From Amia ocellicauda (Eukaryota; Chordata; Actinopteri; Amiiformes; Amiidae): a stretch of 64,000 nt of DNA. Below, piece by piece: positions 36,663 to 48,753 of this stretch. Every line of letters starts with the position of its first letter. Position 1 is the stretch's first letter. The position numbers and the translations under genes are program-made. The notes under the pieces were generated by a model, which was not told the DNA's origin, ran no database searches, and worked only from the letters and a program-made list of their open reading frames with translations. Location: NCBI RefSeq assembly GCF_036373705.1, contig NC_089863.1, forward strand, positions 7,415,357-7,479,356, read 5' to 3'.

Positions 36663-38483
36663 TTCTACAGATTTAAAAACCTATAATAACCTAATTACAT
36701 CGAACATTAAATCCCCCATTTCAACAACAACAACAAAAATATGCCTAAAACGTTAACTTTAAGTATTTCAATGACATGTAATTTTTTCATTTAATTTTAT
36801 TACATAAGTTAAATGTAAAGGGTCACATGCAATGCAATGTTTTTCTATCATGTTGAGTTTGTGTGAATAAATTAAATAACCTTGTCAGATTTGATTAAAT
36901 TTAATTAATGCAAACTTTTACATAAACCTTGTGTTTATTCAATTACTACATATAAAGTTCAGGGGAACTTCTACATAAACAATGTCCTTTTTCAAGTATT
37001 ATACATAAAGATAATGCAATTCAAATGGGTGATTCTAACTCTTGTAATAAGTCACAAAGCAACACAAACAGATCTGAAAACTTTTATTGCCAGATCCATT
37101 TAAATATATTTCAAAATTACAAAAACTTTAAATGTATTTGTTCCATTAGCAATTTAAAAGAGAGGAATCCATCAGCAAGACCTGCAATTGCCAGGAAACC
37201 TGCGTAATGGCAACATTTAACAGGGTTTTCCAGTGTAAAGTAAAGCTAAAAGTACTTGAGAATGAAGGCATAAGGCTTTCCACTGTATTCAATAACTATA
37301 AACAGATTTCTATCTTTATCTGAGAAATGTAATAAGATTAACAATGTAAAATGCAAATTTTTTAAATTCAACACCTTAATTTTTAGGAACATGAATATTT
37401 GACATATAGGACAAATTCAGGGTGTTAATACCACAGATGAGAATGAAGGTACAAGACTTATTACATCATAGATGAAACCTCAAAAATACATTCCATCACT
37501 ATGAGCAAACACACCATTTGGAAGTTCAATGCAATTCAAAGGTAAACCAAATAAGAAAACAGCTAACCCTTTTGCCAGCATGTTTGCATGTTTGTTTTAG
37601 TTTAGTATTTACTTTTCACTAACAAAATGCGGTTATATGAAAATATATTTTTACACTATAACAAGGTAATATAGTACAAATATAAAACTATGAAGAAACA
37701 GTAACAACAACTGAACACTATTGATTTGATTTGAGAAGGTCTGAGAATATGCTCAGTCTGCTGTGACCCGCCCCTGTCACTGCTGTCACTGTTTCTCCAA
37801 AGAAAATGTCTAAAACATCCTGTTGATTTCTGTTATTAATGGCCCCCTCGCAGTCATGTGTTTGCCCTGTCAATTCAATCCCCTCACTCACACTCTGCCT
37901 TCTGGTCTCAACCTAACTTGATTAATTGATTGTTAACACCCCAACGAAATAAAACCTTCCTGATTGGTTGTTGAAAGCTTTACAGCCGTCAGTCATTTAT
38001 TAACAACCACTAGTTGTTGAAAAAGGCTTGTCACTCACACATCAATATTGTCTGATGGATCTGCAGCGCTGCCGGAGCGGAAGAGTTAAACTCGCACCCG
38101 GGACTGTAGCTCAGTGCTGGAAAAAGGACGAGCAGGCAGATAATCAGGAAAAGTCCGGTTAAAACTGGATGTATGGTAACCATAGTGTAGCTTAGCTATC
38201 ACCATTCATTAAATTGTCCAAGTCATAGCAGAAATGAAATGCATCACAGCAAGAGTATTTAAACCATCGATTTACCATAAACGGTCTGGTCTTGAAACTA
38301 ACTTGTAGTGTGTCTGTGCGCATGCGCGGAGCTCATATTACTGCGGGGTCGCTGCTGCACGCTGCTAACGCAGTTATTAATAGAAAACAGGCGACAAGTG
38401 ACTCAGATCGGTTATTAACAGGAGTTCGTGATTAGTTTATTTGTGTGTTTTTCAAGCTTACCACCTCCTTGTGAACCCCCATC
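35582..38483. other. Spacer between the tandem pentraxins
   Basis: No gene seen. A possible polyadenylation signal, AATAAA, lies at 36,035-36,041, about 450 bp after the pentraxin stop. A (TA)n run is at 36,627-36,659. The last 140 bp (from about 38,340) align with the sequence before the first pentraxin, including 'gggtcgctgctgcacg'. Confidence 0.5.
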
Positions 38484-39448
38484 ATGTCAATGCTGTTTGT
38501 CCTTGTGCTGCTGTGCGCCTGGCCCGCAGCGCCGCAGGACACGGATTCACGCATCTATGACAGCATGGGTGTATCATGGTTTGTTTTATTTAGAAATGAA
38601 ATACATTGATACATAAAAACAACAATTTAGGTTTTCTTTTAGACATATGAAAACAAATGGTCAGAATTATATTTATCAATTTGCAAATGTAGTGGGCTAA
38701 TATTAGCCCATTAGCTCTGCTGTTAATACACATACTCGAGTGGGTGATCGGTAGATTATGTTACAGCAGCAGCATTGTGGAGTAGGGATGGCCGTGCACC
38801 GGCTCCGGAGCCAGCTGAGTTCATGGAGCTGCTCCACTCTTTTCCCCTTCATTAAACTCACCCAGTTATTAAGCCCAGTTTTCTTAAATTAACAAAATAT
38901 GTAACTTCATAGGTATTGTTGTGTGTTGGGGGTTATAAAATAAGTTCAGTTCTCACTCCAGCTATTAGTACATAATACATTATTTTTTATTATTTATATT
39001 GTGATTATATGACACCTTCACTTTCTCACACCACTCACGTTCTAGAAGGGATTCTGTAATCTCAGGGCATCTCTCATAAACCACTTGCAAAAGAAGTAAA
39101 GTCCATTTTAAAGTTTCAAGTATTTCACCAAATTGTCCTGACTAATTTGTCCAAAAGTTGGTTGCCAGGGAGTTAAGGTCACATGCTGGAGTTACCCCTG
39201 CACCTTGTTTGCCACTTTTGAGATATGAAAATAACGGGCCCTTGGTGGGGGGGGGGGTTGCGAACTGTCAACCTAGAGGTTGTGCTGACAATTAGACAAC
39301 GATGTGTGTGTGTGGGGGGGGGGGGGGTTGAGGGCAAATTGTAACATTTGTAAACTGGTAACATTTGTAACGACATATTCAATAGATTACGGTACTTACA
39401 ATAACCAGACAACTTCAAAAAATACTGGACAGGGGGTCAAAGTACATA

Positions 39449-41294
39449 CACTACATTGCCAAAAGTATGTGGACACCTGCTCGTCAAACATCTAATCCAA
39501 AATCATGGGCATTAATATGGAGTTGGTCCCCCTTTGATGCAATAACAGCCTCCACTCTTCTGGGAAGGCTTTCCACTAGATGTTGGAACATTGTTGAGGG
39601 GATTAGTGCATTAGTGAGGTCGGGCTCTGATATTGGGTGATCAGGCCTGGCTCACAGTCAGCTTTTCCATGGTGGGATGGGGTTGAGGTCAAGGCTCTGT
39701 GCAGGCCAGTCAAGTTCTTCCACACCAAAATCTTGACAAACTATTGCTGTATGGACCTAACTTTGTGCACGGGTTGTCATGCTGAAACAGGAATGGGCCT
39801 TCCCCAAACTGTTTCCACAAATTGCAAAATCACCTAGAATGTCATTGTAGGCTGTAGCATTAAGATTTCCCTTCAGTGGGACTAAGGGGCCGAGCCCTGA
39901 GACCATTATTCCTCCTCCAAACTTTACAGTTGGTGTATGCATTCGTGCAGGTAGCGTTCTCCTGGCATCCGCCAAACCCAGATTCCTCCGTCGGACTGCC
40001 AGATGATGAAGTGTGATTCATCACTCCAGAGACGGCATTTCCACTGCTCCCGGGTCAAATGGTGGCGAGCTTAACACCACTCCAGCCAATGCTTGGCATC
40101 GCGCATGAAGATTATAGGCTTGTGCGGCTGCTCGGCCATGGAAACCAATTTCATGAAGCGCCTGACAAACAGTTCTTCTGCTGACGTTGCTTCCAGAGGC
40201 AGTTTGACACTCAGAAGTGATTGTTGCAACCAACGAAAGACTATTTTTATGCACTACGTACTTCAGCACTCAACAGTCCCGTTATGTGAGCTTGTGTGGC
40301 CGACCACTTCGTGACTGAGCTGTTGTTGCTCCTAGATGTTTCCTCTTACAATAACAGCACTTACAGCTCACCAGGGCAGCTCTAGCAGGGCAGAAATTTG
40401 ACAAACTGACTTGTTGGAAAGGTGGCATCCTATGACGGTGCCACACTGAAAGTCATTGAGCTCTCAGTAAAGTTCATTCTACTGCCAATGCTTGTCTGAG
40501 GAGATTGCTGTGTGGCTTGATTTTACAGTGGCTCTCAAAAGTATTCACCCCTTGGTCTTTTCCACATGTAATTGTGTTACAACATGAAATCAGAATGGAT
40601 TTAATCAGGAGTTTTTGCCACTGATCAACAATTTCCATAATTTCAAAGTGAAAAATATGATATGCATTTTTTTCTAAATTAATTACAAATACAAAACAGA
40701 AAATAATTGAATGCATAAGTAATCACACCTTCAGTCAATATTTAGGCACCTTTGGCAGCAATTACAGCCATGAGTCTCTACCAGCTGTGCACATCTGGAC
40801 ACAGCAATGTTTGTCCATTCTTCTTTGCAAAATTGCTCAAGCTCCATCAAGTTGGATGGGGACCTTTGGTGAACAGCAATGTTCAACTCTTTCCACTGGG
40901 CCACTCCAGGACATTGACCTTTCTGTTTTTTAAGCCACTCCAGTCTGGCTTTGGCTGTATGTTTGGGGTCATTGCCCTGCTGGAAGATTAATCTTCTCCA
41001 AAGTCCCAGGTCTCTTGCAGACTTCAGCAGGTTTTTTTTTTACAGGATTTCTCTGTACTTTGCTGCATCCATTTTACGTAATGCTGCCACCACCATGCTT
41101 CACAGTAGGGATGGTGTTCTTAGGATGATGTGCGGTGTTAGGCTTGCACCAAATGTAGTGCTTAGTGTTGAGGCCAGAAAGCTCTATTTTGGTCTCATCA
41201 GATCATAGAATCTTCCTCTACTTGGACTCAGAGTCTCCCACATGCCACATACACTAATTAGAAGGGGTGTCCACATACTGTTGGTCATGTAGTG
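39449..41294 (-). mobile_element. Tc1-like element (outer), degenerate
   Basis: TA-flanked ends read 'cactacattgccaaaagtat' and, at the right, 'gtccacatactgttggtcat' plus 'gtagtg', which are inverse to each other. The minus strand holds transposase pieces: 40269-40021 (helix-turn-helix region, SRRTVCQALHEIGFHGRAA) and 39975-39757 (catalytic region with KFGGGIMVSG and NATAYNDIL). Many breaks make it inactive. A second Tc1-like element interrupts it at 40,526. Confidence 0.8.
40526..41248 (-). mobile_element. Tc1-like element (inner), 3'-truncated
   Basis: It begins after TA with 'cagtggctctcaaaagtatt' and 'cacccc', a Tc1-type end. Internal phrases such as 'caccaccatgcttcacagta' and 'ggtctcatcagatcatagaa' belong to Tc1 transposase genes read from the minus strand. 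The expected inverse right end is missing and outer-element sequence resumes near 41,250, so the right edge is approximate. Confidence 0.7.
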
Positions 41295-41867
41295 TACAAA
41301 TACCAGACAGTCCGCTAAAATACTGGCCGGCTGGCAACCCTAATTGCCACAGACATCTTTACAATTTTCTACTTTTTCATGTTTGAATGGTTAAACAGAT
41401 GTTTGTTATTAATATTTGGTTTTGTTAAACAGTTATTTACATAAAGGAAGTAAAAAAGGAATAATTATTTATAATGTTTGCATCCTAGTTTGCACTGTTT
41501 TTTGTGGCTCCAGAGCTGGAGCTGGTTAAAAGCAGCTGGAGCCGGAGCAGCAGTGTGGAGCTGCGCTGTAGCCGCTCTGGAGCTGGAGCTGGAGCTGAAC
41601 CTCTGGAGCCACTCCGGAGCCGGAGCCAGCAAACCTGGAGCACTGCCAACCCTAGTGTGGAGTAGCTTCCAGAGGGTTGTGGCTTCAATCCCCGGTGGGG
41701 GATGCTGCTGTTGTACCCTTGAGACAGGCAATGTACCTACAATGCTCCAGTTATAACTTAGCTGTATACATGGGTAATCTATCTATAAGGTTTGCCAACC
41801 TAAATTAGAGCCTATATAACAGTAACTTGGTGTGCTGTTTTACTATGATACTAAAATAGGTGGCTTG

Positions 41868-42730
41868 ATACTAAAATAGGTGGCTCAGCAGATACAATCT
41901 CGGCAGCACAAGTTATTCAAATGGACTTGGATAATATTCAGTTGTGGGCTGACACCTGGCAGATGAAATTCAATGTGGACAAGTGCAAGGTATTACATGC
42001 AGGTAACAAAAATGTCCACTATAATTACACTATGGGAGGAATAGAACTAGATGAAGTAACGCATGAGAAAGACCTAGGAGTCTATGTGGACTCCTCACTT
42101 TCTCCATCCAAGCAATGTGGGGAAGCAATTAAAAAGGCAAACAGAATGCTAGGGTATATTGTCAAAAGTGTAGAATTGAGAACAAGGGCAGTAATGTTCA
42201 GACTGTACAATGCACTAGTTAGAGCTCATCTGGATACTGTGGACAGTTCTGGGCTCCACACATCAAGAAAGATATCGCTGCTCCAGAGACAGTTCAGAGG
42301 AGAGCAACCAGACTTATTCCAGGTCTGAAGGGAATGTCCTACTGAGAGACTGAGGGAACTGAACCTTTTCACCCTGGAACAGAAGAGACTACGTGGGGAC
42401 TTGATTCAAGTCTTCAAAATCATGAAAGGCATTGACCACATCAAACTAGAGGAGCTTTTCCAGATCAGCAGGGACACACACAGCCGGGGACACAAATGGA
42501 AATTGGGCTTCAAGGCATTCAAGATGGAACAGGAGACACTTCTTCTCACAGAGAGTCATCACAATCTGGAACAAACTCCCTAGTGATGTGGTTAAAACTG
42601 AACATTTGGGAACATTTAAAATCAGACTGGGTAGGGTCCTTGGATCACATAGTTATTAATGAACACCAAAACAAGCACGATGGGTTAAATGGCCTCCTTT
42701 TGTTTGTAAACTTTCTTATGTTCTTAATAT
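41868..42730 (+). mobile_element. CR1-like LINE, 3' half
   Basis: The encoded peptide starts MDLDNIQLWADTWQMKFNVD and continues with DLGVYVDSSLSPSKQCGEAI, matching the LINE at 1,828-4,800 on the other strand. The 3' tail 'taaactttcttatgttctta' ends at about 42,730, only about 36 bp before pentraxin-2 exon 2. ORF breaks occur around 42,330. A short direct repeat ('gatactaaaataggtggct') marks the 5' edge. Confidence 0.85.
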
Positions 42731-43442
42731 CATTCTGTAAATGTATTCTTCTTCTGTCTTCCACAGATTTGACAGGACAAATGTTCAGTTTGATGAAAAG
42801 AGATTATTATGGTCCTGGGAGCTCTGTGACGCTCCGCTCAGACCCCAACACCAATATCAGCGCCCTCATCATCTGCCTGCGACACCTATCTGAAGAATAG
42901 CAAGATCTGTTCGATGTCTACATGAGTCACTGTGAGTTCTGGCTGAGGTCTGAGAGTGAACGGCATCAGTTTATCGTCGGTGGCTAGTCACTATGGATGA
43001 GTTTAAAAGTCCCATTGGACGTTTACCCGTCCTGGACTGATGTCTGTGCTACGTGGGAGTCGGTGGGCGGCATGGCGCAGCTGTTGATCAACGGGCACGG
43101 CAGCATGCGGAAGGCGGCGCGACCAGGCCTGTGGAGCGAGGGGACCCTGCTGCTCACACTGGGGAACTTTGAGGGCCAGGTGTCCGACGTCCACATGTGG
43201 GATTACGAGTTGCCCACCTACGAGATCAGTGGGTTCATGCAGGAGAGGTACTTCCCTTCGCAGCGCTCTTCAATGTGTCCGGCCCCGTGGTCCTGGAAGA
43301 CAACAAGTACACCATTGGCAGGAGCAGAGCCGAGGATGAGGAGGGCAACCGGGCAGAAGCGTGGAGGAGGGTGACGGTGAGAAACTACGGGAAGCGGAGG
43401 AGACAATGGGAGGATCTGTCAAAAAAGATGAATGAACTATGA

Positions 43443-45056
43443 GAAAACCATGCATTAGTTGGAGTTTTGTGAAGTTTTATAGATAGTTAAAGGTACATAG
43501 AAGAAAAGGGGAAAAAAAAGGAGAGACGGGGCAGAGAAAATGGATTGGAAACTGAAAAAAACAAACAAAAAAACAAGGGCATTCTCAAGTTTCACACCTG
43601 TTGGCACCTCACAATTAATTAGATTTGAGTCTGGATAATATAATGGTAATAATTGCACTTTGTTGGCGGGAAGTTTCAGACTTAGGGATATTGCTGTTCT
43701 ACGATAAAAATGCATTAGTATATTGTGCTTGTGATTTGCCTTTTATGTGAGCCAATACAAATATGTAGGTTATTAATTACAATAAATAAATGCATACATA
43801 ATTTGCCTGGCGCCTTCATTTCCATTAAATAAATACATTCAGTTGCCTAACTTTTGCCTAACAATTGCTGTGAATATTTTAAATTGATAATATTCATATA
43901 CAAATGGGCTACAAAAAACACATTACCATATTTGCTTCAGTACCTAATTAGGTGAATAAGTAATTAGTGTAAATTACTGCTATTCTAGGGTTGACTGTAG
44001 TCAAGCGGTTTCAGACCTGACTATGATAATGTGCATTCGTTTATGCAATGTTAATAGACAACAGATAAAACAAATGATACCACATGCTTATGTTGGGCCA
44101 CAGATAAGATACTGTCTGCTCAAACTTAAATGAATACACCCACTCAAATGCTGTAATTTAAAATTAAGTTAGGCTACTGATATTTAAAGTATTTGTTTTT
44201 TGCTGCATCAAGACTAATCACCTACACTCAATAATAAAACTAATTCATAAAAGTGTAATTCAGTGTAAAAAAAAAATAAAACTCTTTCACCGAGATTGAG
44301 CAGTTGTTGGTTTCAGCCAAGGATGTTCAAACCGGTCCCGGAGTGCCCCCTGCACTGCTGGTGTTTGTTCCAACCTAGGTCTTAATTACTTAATTGAATG
44401 GTATATTGCTTTTTTAGGTAAATTAAGGATTCAATTAAGCAATTAAGACCTCAGTTGGAACAAAAACCAGCAGGGCAGGGTGTACTCAAGGACCGGTTTG
44501 AAAACCGCTGGTTTAAGGCATTATGTCCTTGTTTTCAGTGAACTACAACTCCCAAGAAAAAAAAAAAAAAAAAAAAAAACATCGGTCGCAGATGTCTGCA
44601 GTTCAGCGCAGATTTGCAGCATCCCACAGCTCCCTTTGCTCGAGTCCGGCAGATGTGCGCGTCACAGGGACACGACGACGATGACGTCATAGCGACGCGA
44701 CGCAGGAAGCTGCCGATGACAACAACGCTTTGGGGTGAAATGCGTCCCTGAGAACCATTTCTTAAAACCCGCTCTTTAACCTCCCCTTTAACAGGTAGAG
44801 ACCCAACACCGACACCCCGACATGACGTGCGCAGCTCCGAACTGGGGATGAAGTGAAACACAGGCGCGATCTCCTAATGGCGGCGATTCGCTGTGAAGTG
44901 CGGGGCCAGCTGTTATGATCGGCTCGTTTCCGTCATTGATTATTGGTCTTCAACCCGATCAGCTCCACGCATCGATACTGAGCCACACCGAGTGACCGAA
45001 ACACCGGCAGCTGACGGCACTGGAGACCCCCGACCCCCCACTCGGCGCCGGCGACG
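43443..45056. other. Intergenic region before the zinc-finger gene
   Basis: No gene seen to about 44,600. An inverted-repeat MITE (copy B) lies at about 44,319-44,510, followed by a 22-base A-run at about 44,558-44,579. From about 44,650 the DNA becomes GC- and CpG-rich into exon 1 of the zinc-finger gene, so its promoter and 5' UTR probably start here; no TATA box is evident. Confidence 0.5.
44319..44510. mobile_element. hAT-type MITE (copy B)
   Basis: Inverted ends 'ttcaaaccggtcccggagtg' and 'gaccggtttgaaaaccgctg' enclose a body shared with copies A and C ('ccaacctaggtcttaattac'). Target duplication is unclear, so the edges are approximate. Confidence 0.65.
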
Positions 45057-47098
45057 ATGGACCACAGCTTCTCCGCGTCCGTCCTGCGATACGAGCTCGC
45101 CGCCACCGTGGAGCAAGCCGTGCAGCGCGCCGTGGACACCGTGCTGGCCGAGACGGCGCGGGTGGTGGGCGGCAGGCTGAGCGACCTGCAGGCGGCGGCC
45201 GCCGAGCGGGAGCGGGAGGTGGAGACCCTGCGGCTGCGGCTGGAGATCTCCGAGGGCGAACTGAAGGCGGTGCGGTACTACCTGAACGCCGCCGAGATGA
45301 ACATCAAGCAGTGCCTGCTGAACGCCAACTGCAACGAGGAGCGCCTGCAGAAGCTCTCCCTGGACCTGTCCGAGGCCAAGGAGGACCCTGGGCCGAGACC
45401 CAGCTCCGCCGTGGCAGCCTGTCTTCCCGGCATCCACGCTGTGGACCCGGGGGGAGGGAGGGCGCTCAGGCCGTCCGGCAGGACTGGCCCGGCCGCCCCC
45501 TGCGTGGCTTTCTGTGCGCCCAACGTGATGAGGGACTGCGGGCCGGGCAGGAGGGACAGCGCCGGCCGGGCTCCGGTGCACCCCGTGGCTGAGAAGGAGC
45601 AGCAGGTCCAAGAGGATGAAGTTTTCCCGGACGAGCCGGACAGTGACACCTCGCCGTACAGCGGGTTGCAAGACGGCACAGAAAAGGGTAATCGTGCAAT
45701 TTATTATAGTAATAATCACTATTATGAACGTAGCTCTACTATTATTAGATTTGCTGAGACATGTATTGGTATCTGCGCTGTTATTCAACAGTTACCATTA
45801 TTATATTCAAATGAAAGTGTTTGCGCAGCTGTGCCAAGGGGGGTATATAGGCAAATTACTGGCATTACAGCAAACGGCTTATAACTAGTATTTTCACAGT
45901 CACTTTAATATCGGTAATACAGTTGATTGTGGTATGACTTTTTTTTTTTTTGTAGATGTCTTGTTTTGAATTACTTTCCGTATCATTTGGGTAAAGTAAC
46001 ACCTAGTTCAAATTGATTGCATACATTGGTTTAGAATTAGTTAGAAGTCAAAGTAGTTGTAGTATTTACTTTTCATCTAAATTCAGGATCAAAAAGAGCC
46101 TGCTATGTCAATGGCAAAAATAACTGGAATTGGAATTTAGAATGGGGGTTTTCAATTGGAATTGAAAAAAATGTTTTTCAAAATCAACACACATCATTAT
46201 TACTGCTACAAAAGACCCATCCAAGGCATAATATACCTTATATATTTCATACTTTACATCAGTCATTTCTGAACTCAAAAGTTGCACGATTGACTGATGT
46301 CACAGGCCAGAATCAGATGGAATTTAATGGAACACCGTTTGTTTTTCATCCGCAGACACAGTCCACTTAGATGCACCTGATTATGAAAAACATCTAGACG
46401 GGAGCCAGGACGCGGTCCTCTACAGGGAGGAAATGGACTTTGAGCTCCCTGCTGGCCACGTGAGCGAACTAGGCCGCATCCAGGTCATCGAGGACAACCA
46501 GCTGGATTCCATCGAGGTCAAAAACGAAGACCCCGAGCTGGAAGCCGCCCCGGCCTTGGAGGACTGCTATGAAACCTCCCCCCGCCCCCTGCAGGCCTCG
46601 CTCGGGCCGGCGGATGAAACGGGGCTGGAGGTGGAGCCCGGGGGACGGAAGAACCCGGGCGGTGCCGACAAGGTCCACAGCTGCAATGTGTGTGGCCGGG
46701 TCTTCCGGCGCATCTACAGCCTGAAGACCCACCAGCGTATCCACACGGGGGAGAAGCCCTACCCCTGCCTGGACTGCGGCAAGAGCTTCCGCCACTTCGA
46801 CAGCCTAAAGAAGCACCAGCGCATCCACACGGGCGAGAAGCCCTACCGCTGTGTGCAGTGCGGCAACTGCTTCCGGGAGCTGGGCCACCTGAAGAAGCAC
46901 CAGCTGATCCACACCGGGGAGAAGCCCCACGCCTGTCCCCAGTGTGGGAAGAGCTTCAAAGAGGCGGGAGCCTTGCGGACGCACTTCCGCATCCACACGG
47001 GGGAGCGACCCTACGGCTGCGCGGTGTGCGGCAAGCGCTTCCGCTATTCCAACAGCCTGAAGACTCACCAGCAGGTCCACTTCGAAGAGTATCTTTAG
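45057..47098 (+). CDS. C2H2 zinc-finger protein with N-terminal coiled coil, five fingers
   Basis: Two exons, 45057-45687 (phase 1) and 46356-47098, give 457 aa. Residues about 35-105 are heptad-rich (AAAEREREVETLRLRLEISE) and predicted to form a coiled coil. Residues about 130-315 are acidic or Pro/Gly-rich and probably disordered. Five C2H2 fingers occupy about 318-454 with TGEKP linkers and a C-terminal HQQVH. No KRAB or BTB domain is seen; N-terminal coiled coils are common in fish zinc-finger genes. It is probably a nuclear DNA-binding regulator with unknown targets. The start has a good context (gacgATGG) in CpG-rich DNA. The reverse strand stays open through exon 1 because of high GC. 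Confidence 0.88.
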
Positions 47099-47794
47099 CT
47101 GAAGGGGGCAGGTGGGGCTTGGGGGCACGTTCGGTTCTTCCATTCCAGTTCCCTTTGTTAGGCCTTTTCCCAAGTCCATTCCAGTTCCCGTGGTGCCTGT
47201 GATGTCATTGGGCATTTGAATGTGGGATGGAGTCTAAAACAGGGAATTTGGAATTGAAAGAGTGGGATTGTCCCACAACCTTACGGCCCAGGCAGGATGC
47301 TAATTGGTGCGGATCAGCCACGGTGGCTCTGCGTCATTTCATCCATGGCCACTTCTTTTGACAGACAACCACGGGCATCTCTGGGCCAACACAGCGCCCT
47401 TACCAGCTGTCTGAAGACTGTTTGCTTTCAGTTGCCAAATAAAAAAAACAGCATTGCAAAGGTGCAACCTTGAACCTTGAAAAAGAGGCTGCACTGAGAC
47501 ATTGGTCCTGCGTCGGCCCAGTGGACAAAGTGATGCATCTCTGTCAACGTTGCACCAAGGGTGAAAAACAGGTTGGCTTAGCACTGGAATCGAGGTTGAT
47601 GAAGACAATAACGTCCTTTGATTTGCAAGAGTTATTTATTATTTATTTGCTGGAGAGCTGCAGTACGATTGATCCCTAATACCTAAACCGGTCCTATTTA
47701 AGCCCAGGATGAAATGAATGAGGGAACCCAGTGAGGTTGTCTTGGGCTGTGGTCTTAAGTGGACGTTCTAGTGCTGTGTGATTTGTTGAAAGAC

Positions 47795-47800
47795 AATAAA
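47795..47800 (+). promoter_or_regulatory. Polyadenylation signal of the zinc-finger gene
   Basis: AATAAA about 700 bp after the stop codon. It is the best-placed signal and gives a 3' UTR of about 0.7 kb. Confidence 0.5.
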
Positions 47801-47877
47801 CATGGAGAGATTTATGTAAAGCGGTAGGTTTGTCTTTTTCTTCAGTTGCATTCACTTGACTTACAACGTTATATAAG

Positions 47878-48000
47878 AGCATAAGACAGTTGACAATCGA
47901 GAGGAGGCCATTCGACCCATTGTGTGCGTTTGGTGTCCATTAATAACTAAGTGATCCAAGTCCATTTTATCCAGATCCAATCTATTTTTAAATGTTCTGA
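47878..48000 (-). mobile_element. LINE 3' tail
   Basis: Contains 'ggaggccattcgacccattg' and 'ttggtgtccattaat', the reverse complement of the tail at 42,650-42,730 and similar to 1,828-2,045. It is a short 5'-truncated CR1-like insertion. Confidence 0.7.
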
Positions 48001-48578
48001 AACATGCATAGGCATATGTTTACATTGTATAGCCAAAGCTAATCACACAGCTGTATAGGTTTTATTTTACTATTTTAAGATGTATAGCGGCAGCCATAGC
48101 CTATAGGCTTATGTTTACATTGTATAGGCAAAGTTAATTGTATGATATTGTAAGGACTGTACTAATTACCAGGCAGCAGAGCCAAAGCTCAGTGCTATAT
48201 TTTATTATTTTCTAAATTTTATATTTCTACAATTTCTTATTTATGTTAATATTCACTTATCTTAAGATTCTATAGTGCAGTGAATTTCTTCAAATGTACC
48301 TACTTACCAGCTTTTATTGTTAATTGTTGTAGTAGTATTCATAATACATTAATTTACATTATAGTGATTTATAACAATGCTGATAATGGGTTATATGAGC
48401 ACAATTGTTTTGTATTTTTTGAAGAGGATGAGAGCTACAAGTACATTTCCTGATATTTTGAACGAGGATGTATGTAATCAACACACGGGCGTAATTTACT
48501 TGGGGTGCGGTGGTCGCCTAATATTTAAAGGAGCTCAATCTGTCCTCCACAATAATGTGTGTGACAGTTACTTTAAAT

Positions 48579-48745
48579 CAGTGGTTTTCAAACCGGTCCT
48601 GGAGTATCCCGTGCCCTGCTGGTTTTCGTTCCAACCTAGGTCTTAATTACTTAATTGAATGGTATATTACTTTGTTAGGTCAATTAAGTCTTCAGCACAA
48701 ACCAGCAGGGCAGGGGGTACTCCAGGACCGGTTTGAAAACCACTG
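48579..48745. mobile_element. hAT-type MITE (copy C)
   Basis: A 167-bp palindromic element that starts CAGTGGTTTTCAAACCGG and ends CCGGTTTGAAAACCACTG, a perfect 18-bp terminal inverted repeat. A perfect 8-bp duplication, ctttaaat, flanks it (48571-48578, 48746-48753). It is the cleanest copy of the family. Confidence 0.88.
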
Positions 48746-48753
48746 CTTTAAAT

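Larger units (their letters stand above)
38783..41654. mobile_element. hAT-like element inserted in a SINE, host of nested Tc1 elements
   Basis: Ends are inverted repeats: TAGGGATGGCCGTGC left, TAGGGTTGGCAGTGC when the right end is read inward (13 of 15 identical). Flanks are ttgtggag and gtgtggag, a 7-of-8 match for an 8-bp duplication. Subterminal regions are rich in 'ggagct' and 'ggagcc' words, densest at 41,505-41,640. No hAT transposase is recognisable. Without the nested Tc1 insert (39,449-41,294), the element is about 1.0 kb. Confidence 0.7.
38760..41790 (+). repeat. tRNA-type SINE head, split by a hAT insertion
   Basis: The head reads 'cagcagcattgtggag' to 38,782 and resumes at 41,655 with a B-box-like 'gtggcttcaatccccggtgg', then 'gctgttgtacccttgagaca' and 'tgctccagttataact'. 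These phrases are typical of the fish SINE family whose tails occur at 165, 22,440 and 30,545. The 2.87-kb gap is a hAT element. Confidence 0.65.
38484..43442 (+). pseudogene. Second pentraxin copy, probably a pseudogene
   Basis: Exon 1 (38484 to about 38568, starting MSMLFVLVLLCAWPAAPQ) and exon 2 (from 42770) are paralogous to the pentraxin at 34,589. Exon 2 opens DLTGQMFSLMK and keeps DVCATWESVGG, LGNFEGQVSDVHMWDYEL and the same missing calcium loop. It has in-frame TAG codons at 42898-42900 and 42985-42987, then a frameshift near 43,255 before SGPVVLEDNKYT. The shifted frame continues to a basic tail that stops at 43,442. The exon 1 donor (gtgtat) is weak. The intron is filled with nested transposons. 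All this argues for decay, although assembly errors cannot be excluded. Confidence 0.8.

Noticed and set aside
44940..45788. 282-codon minus-strand frame
   Set aside because: Antisense to exon 1 of the zinc-finger gene in very GC-rich DNA. No domain, and the plus-strand frame splices in phase to the fingers.
46690..47202. 170-codon frame in another plus frame across the fingers
   Set aside because: A shifted reading of the repetitive finger codons; it lacks C2H2 spacing.
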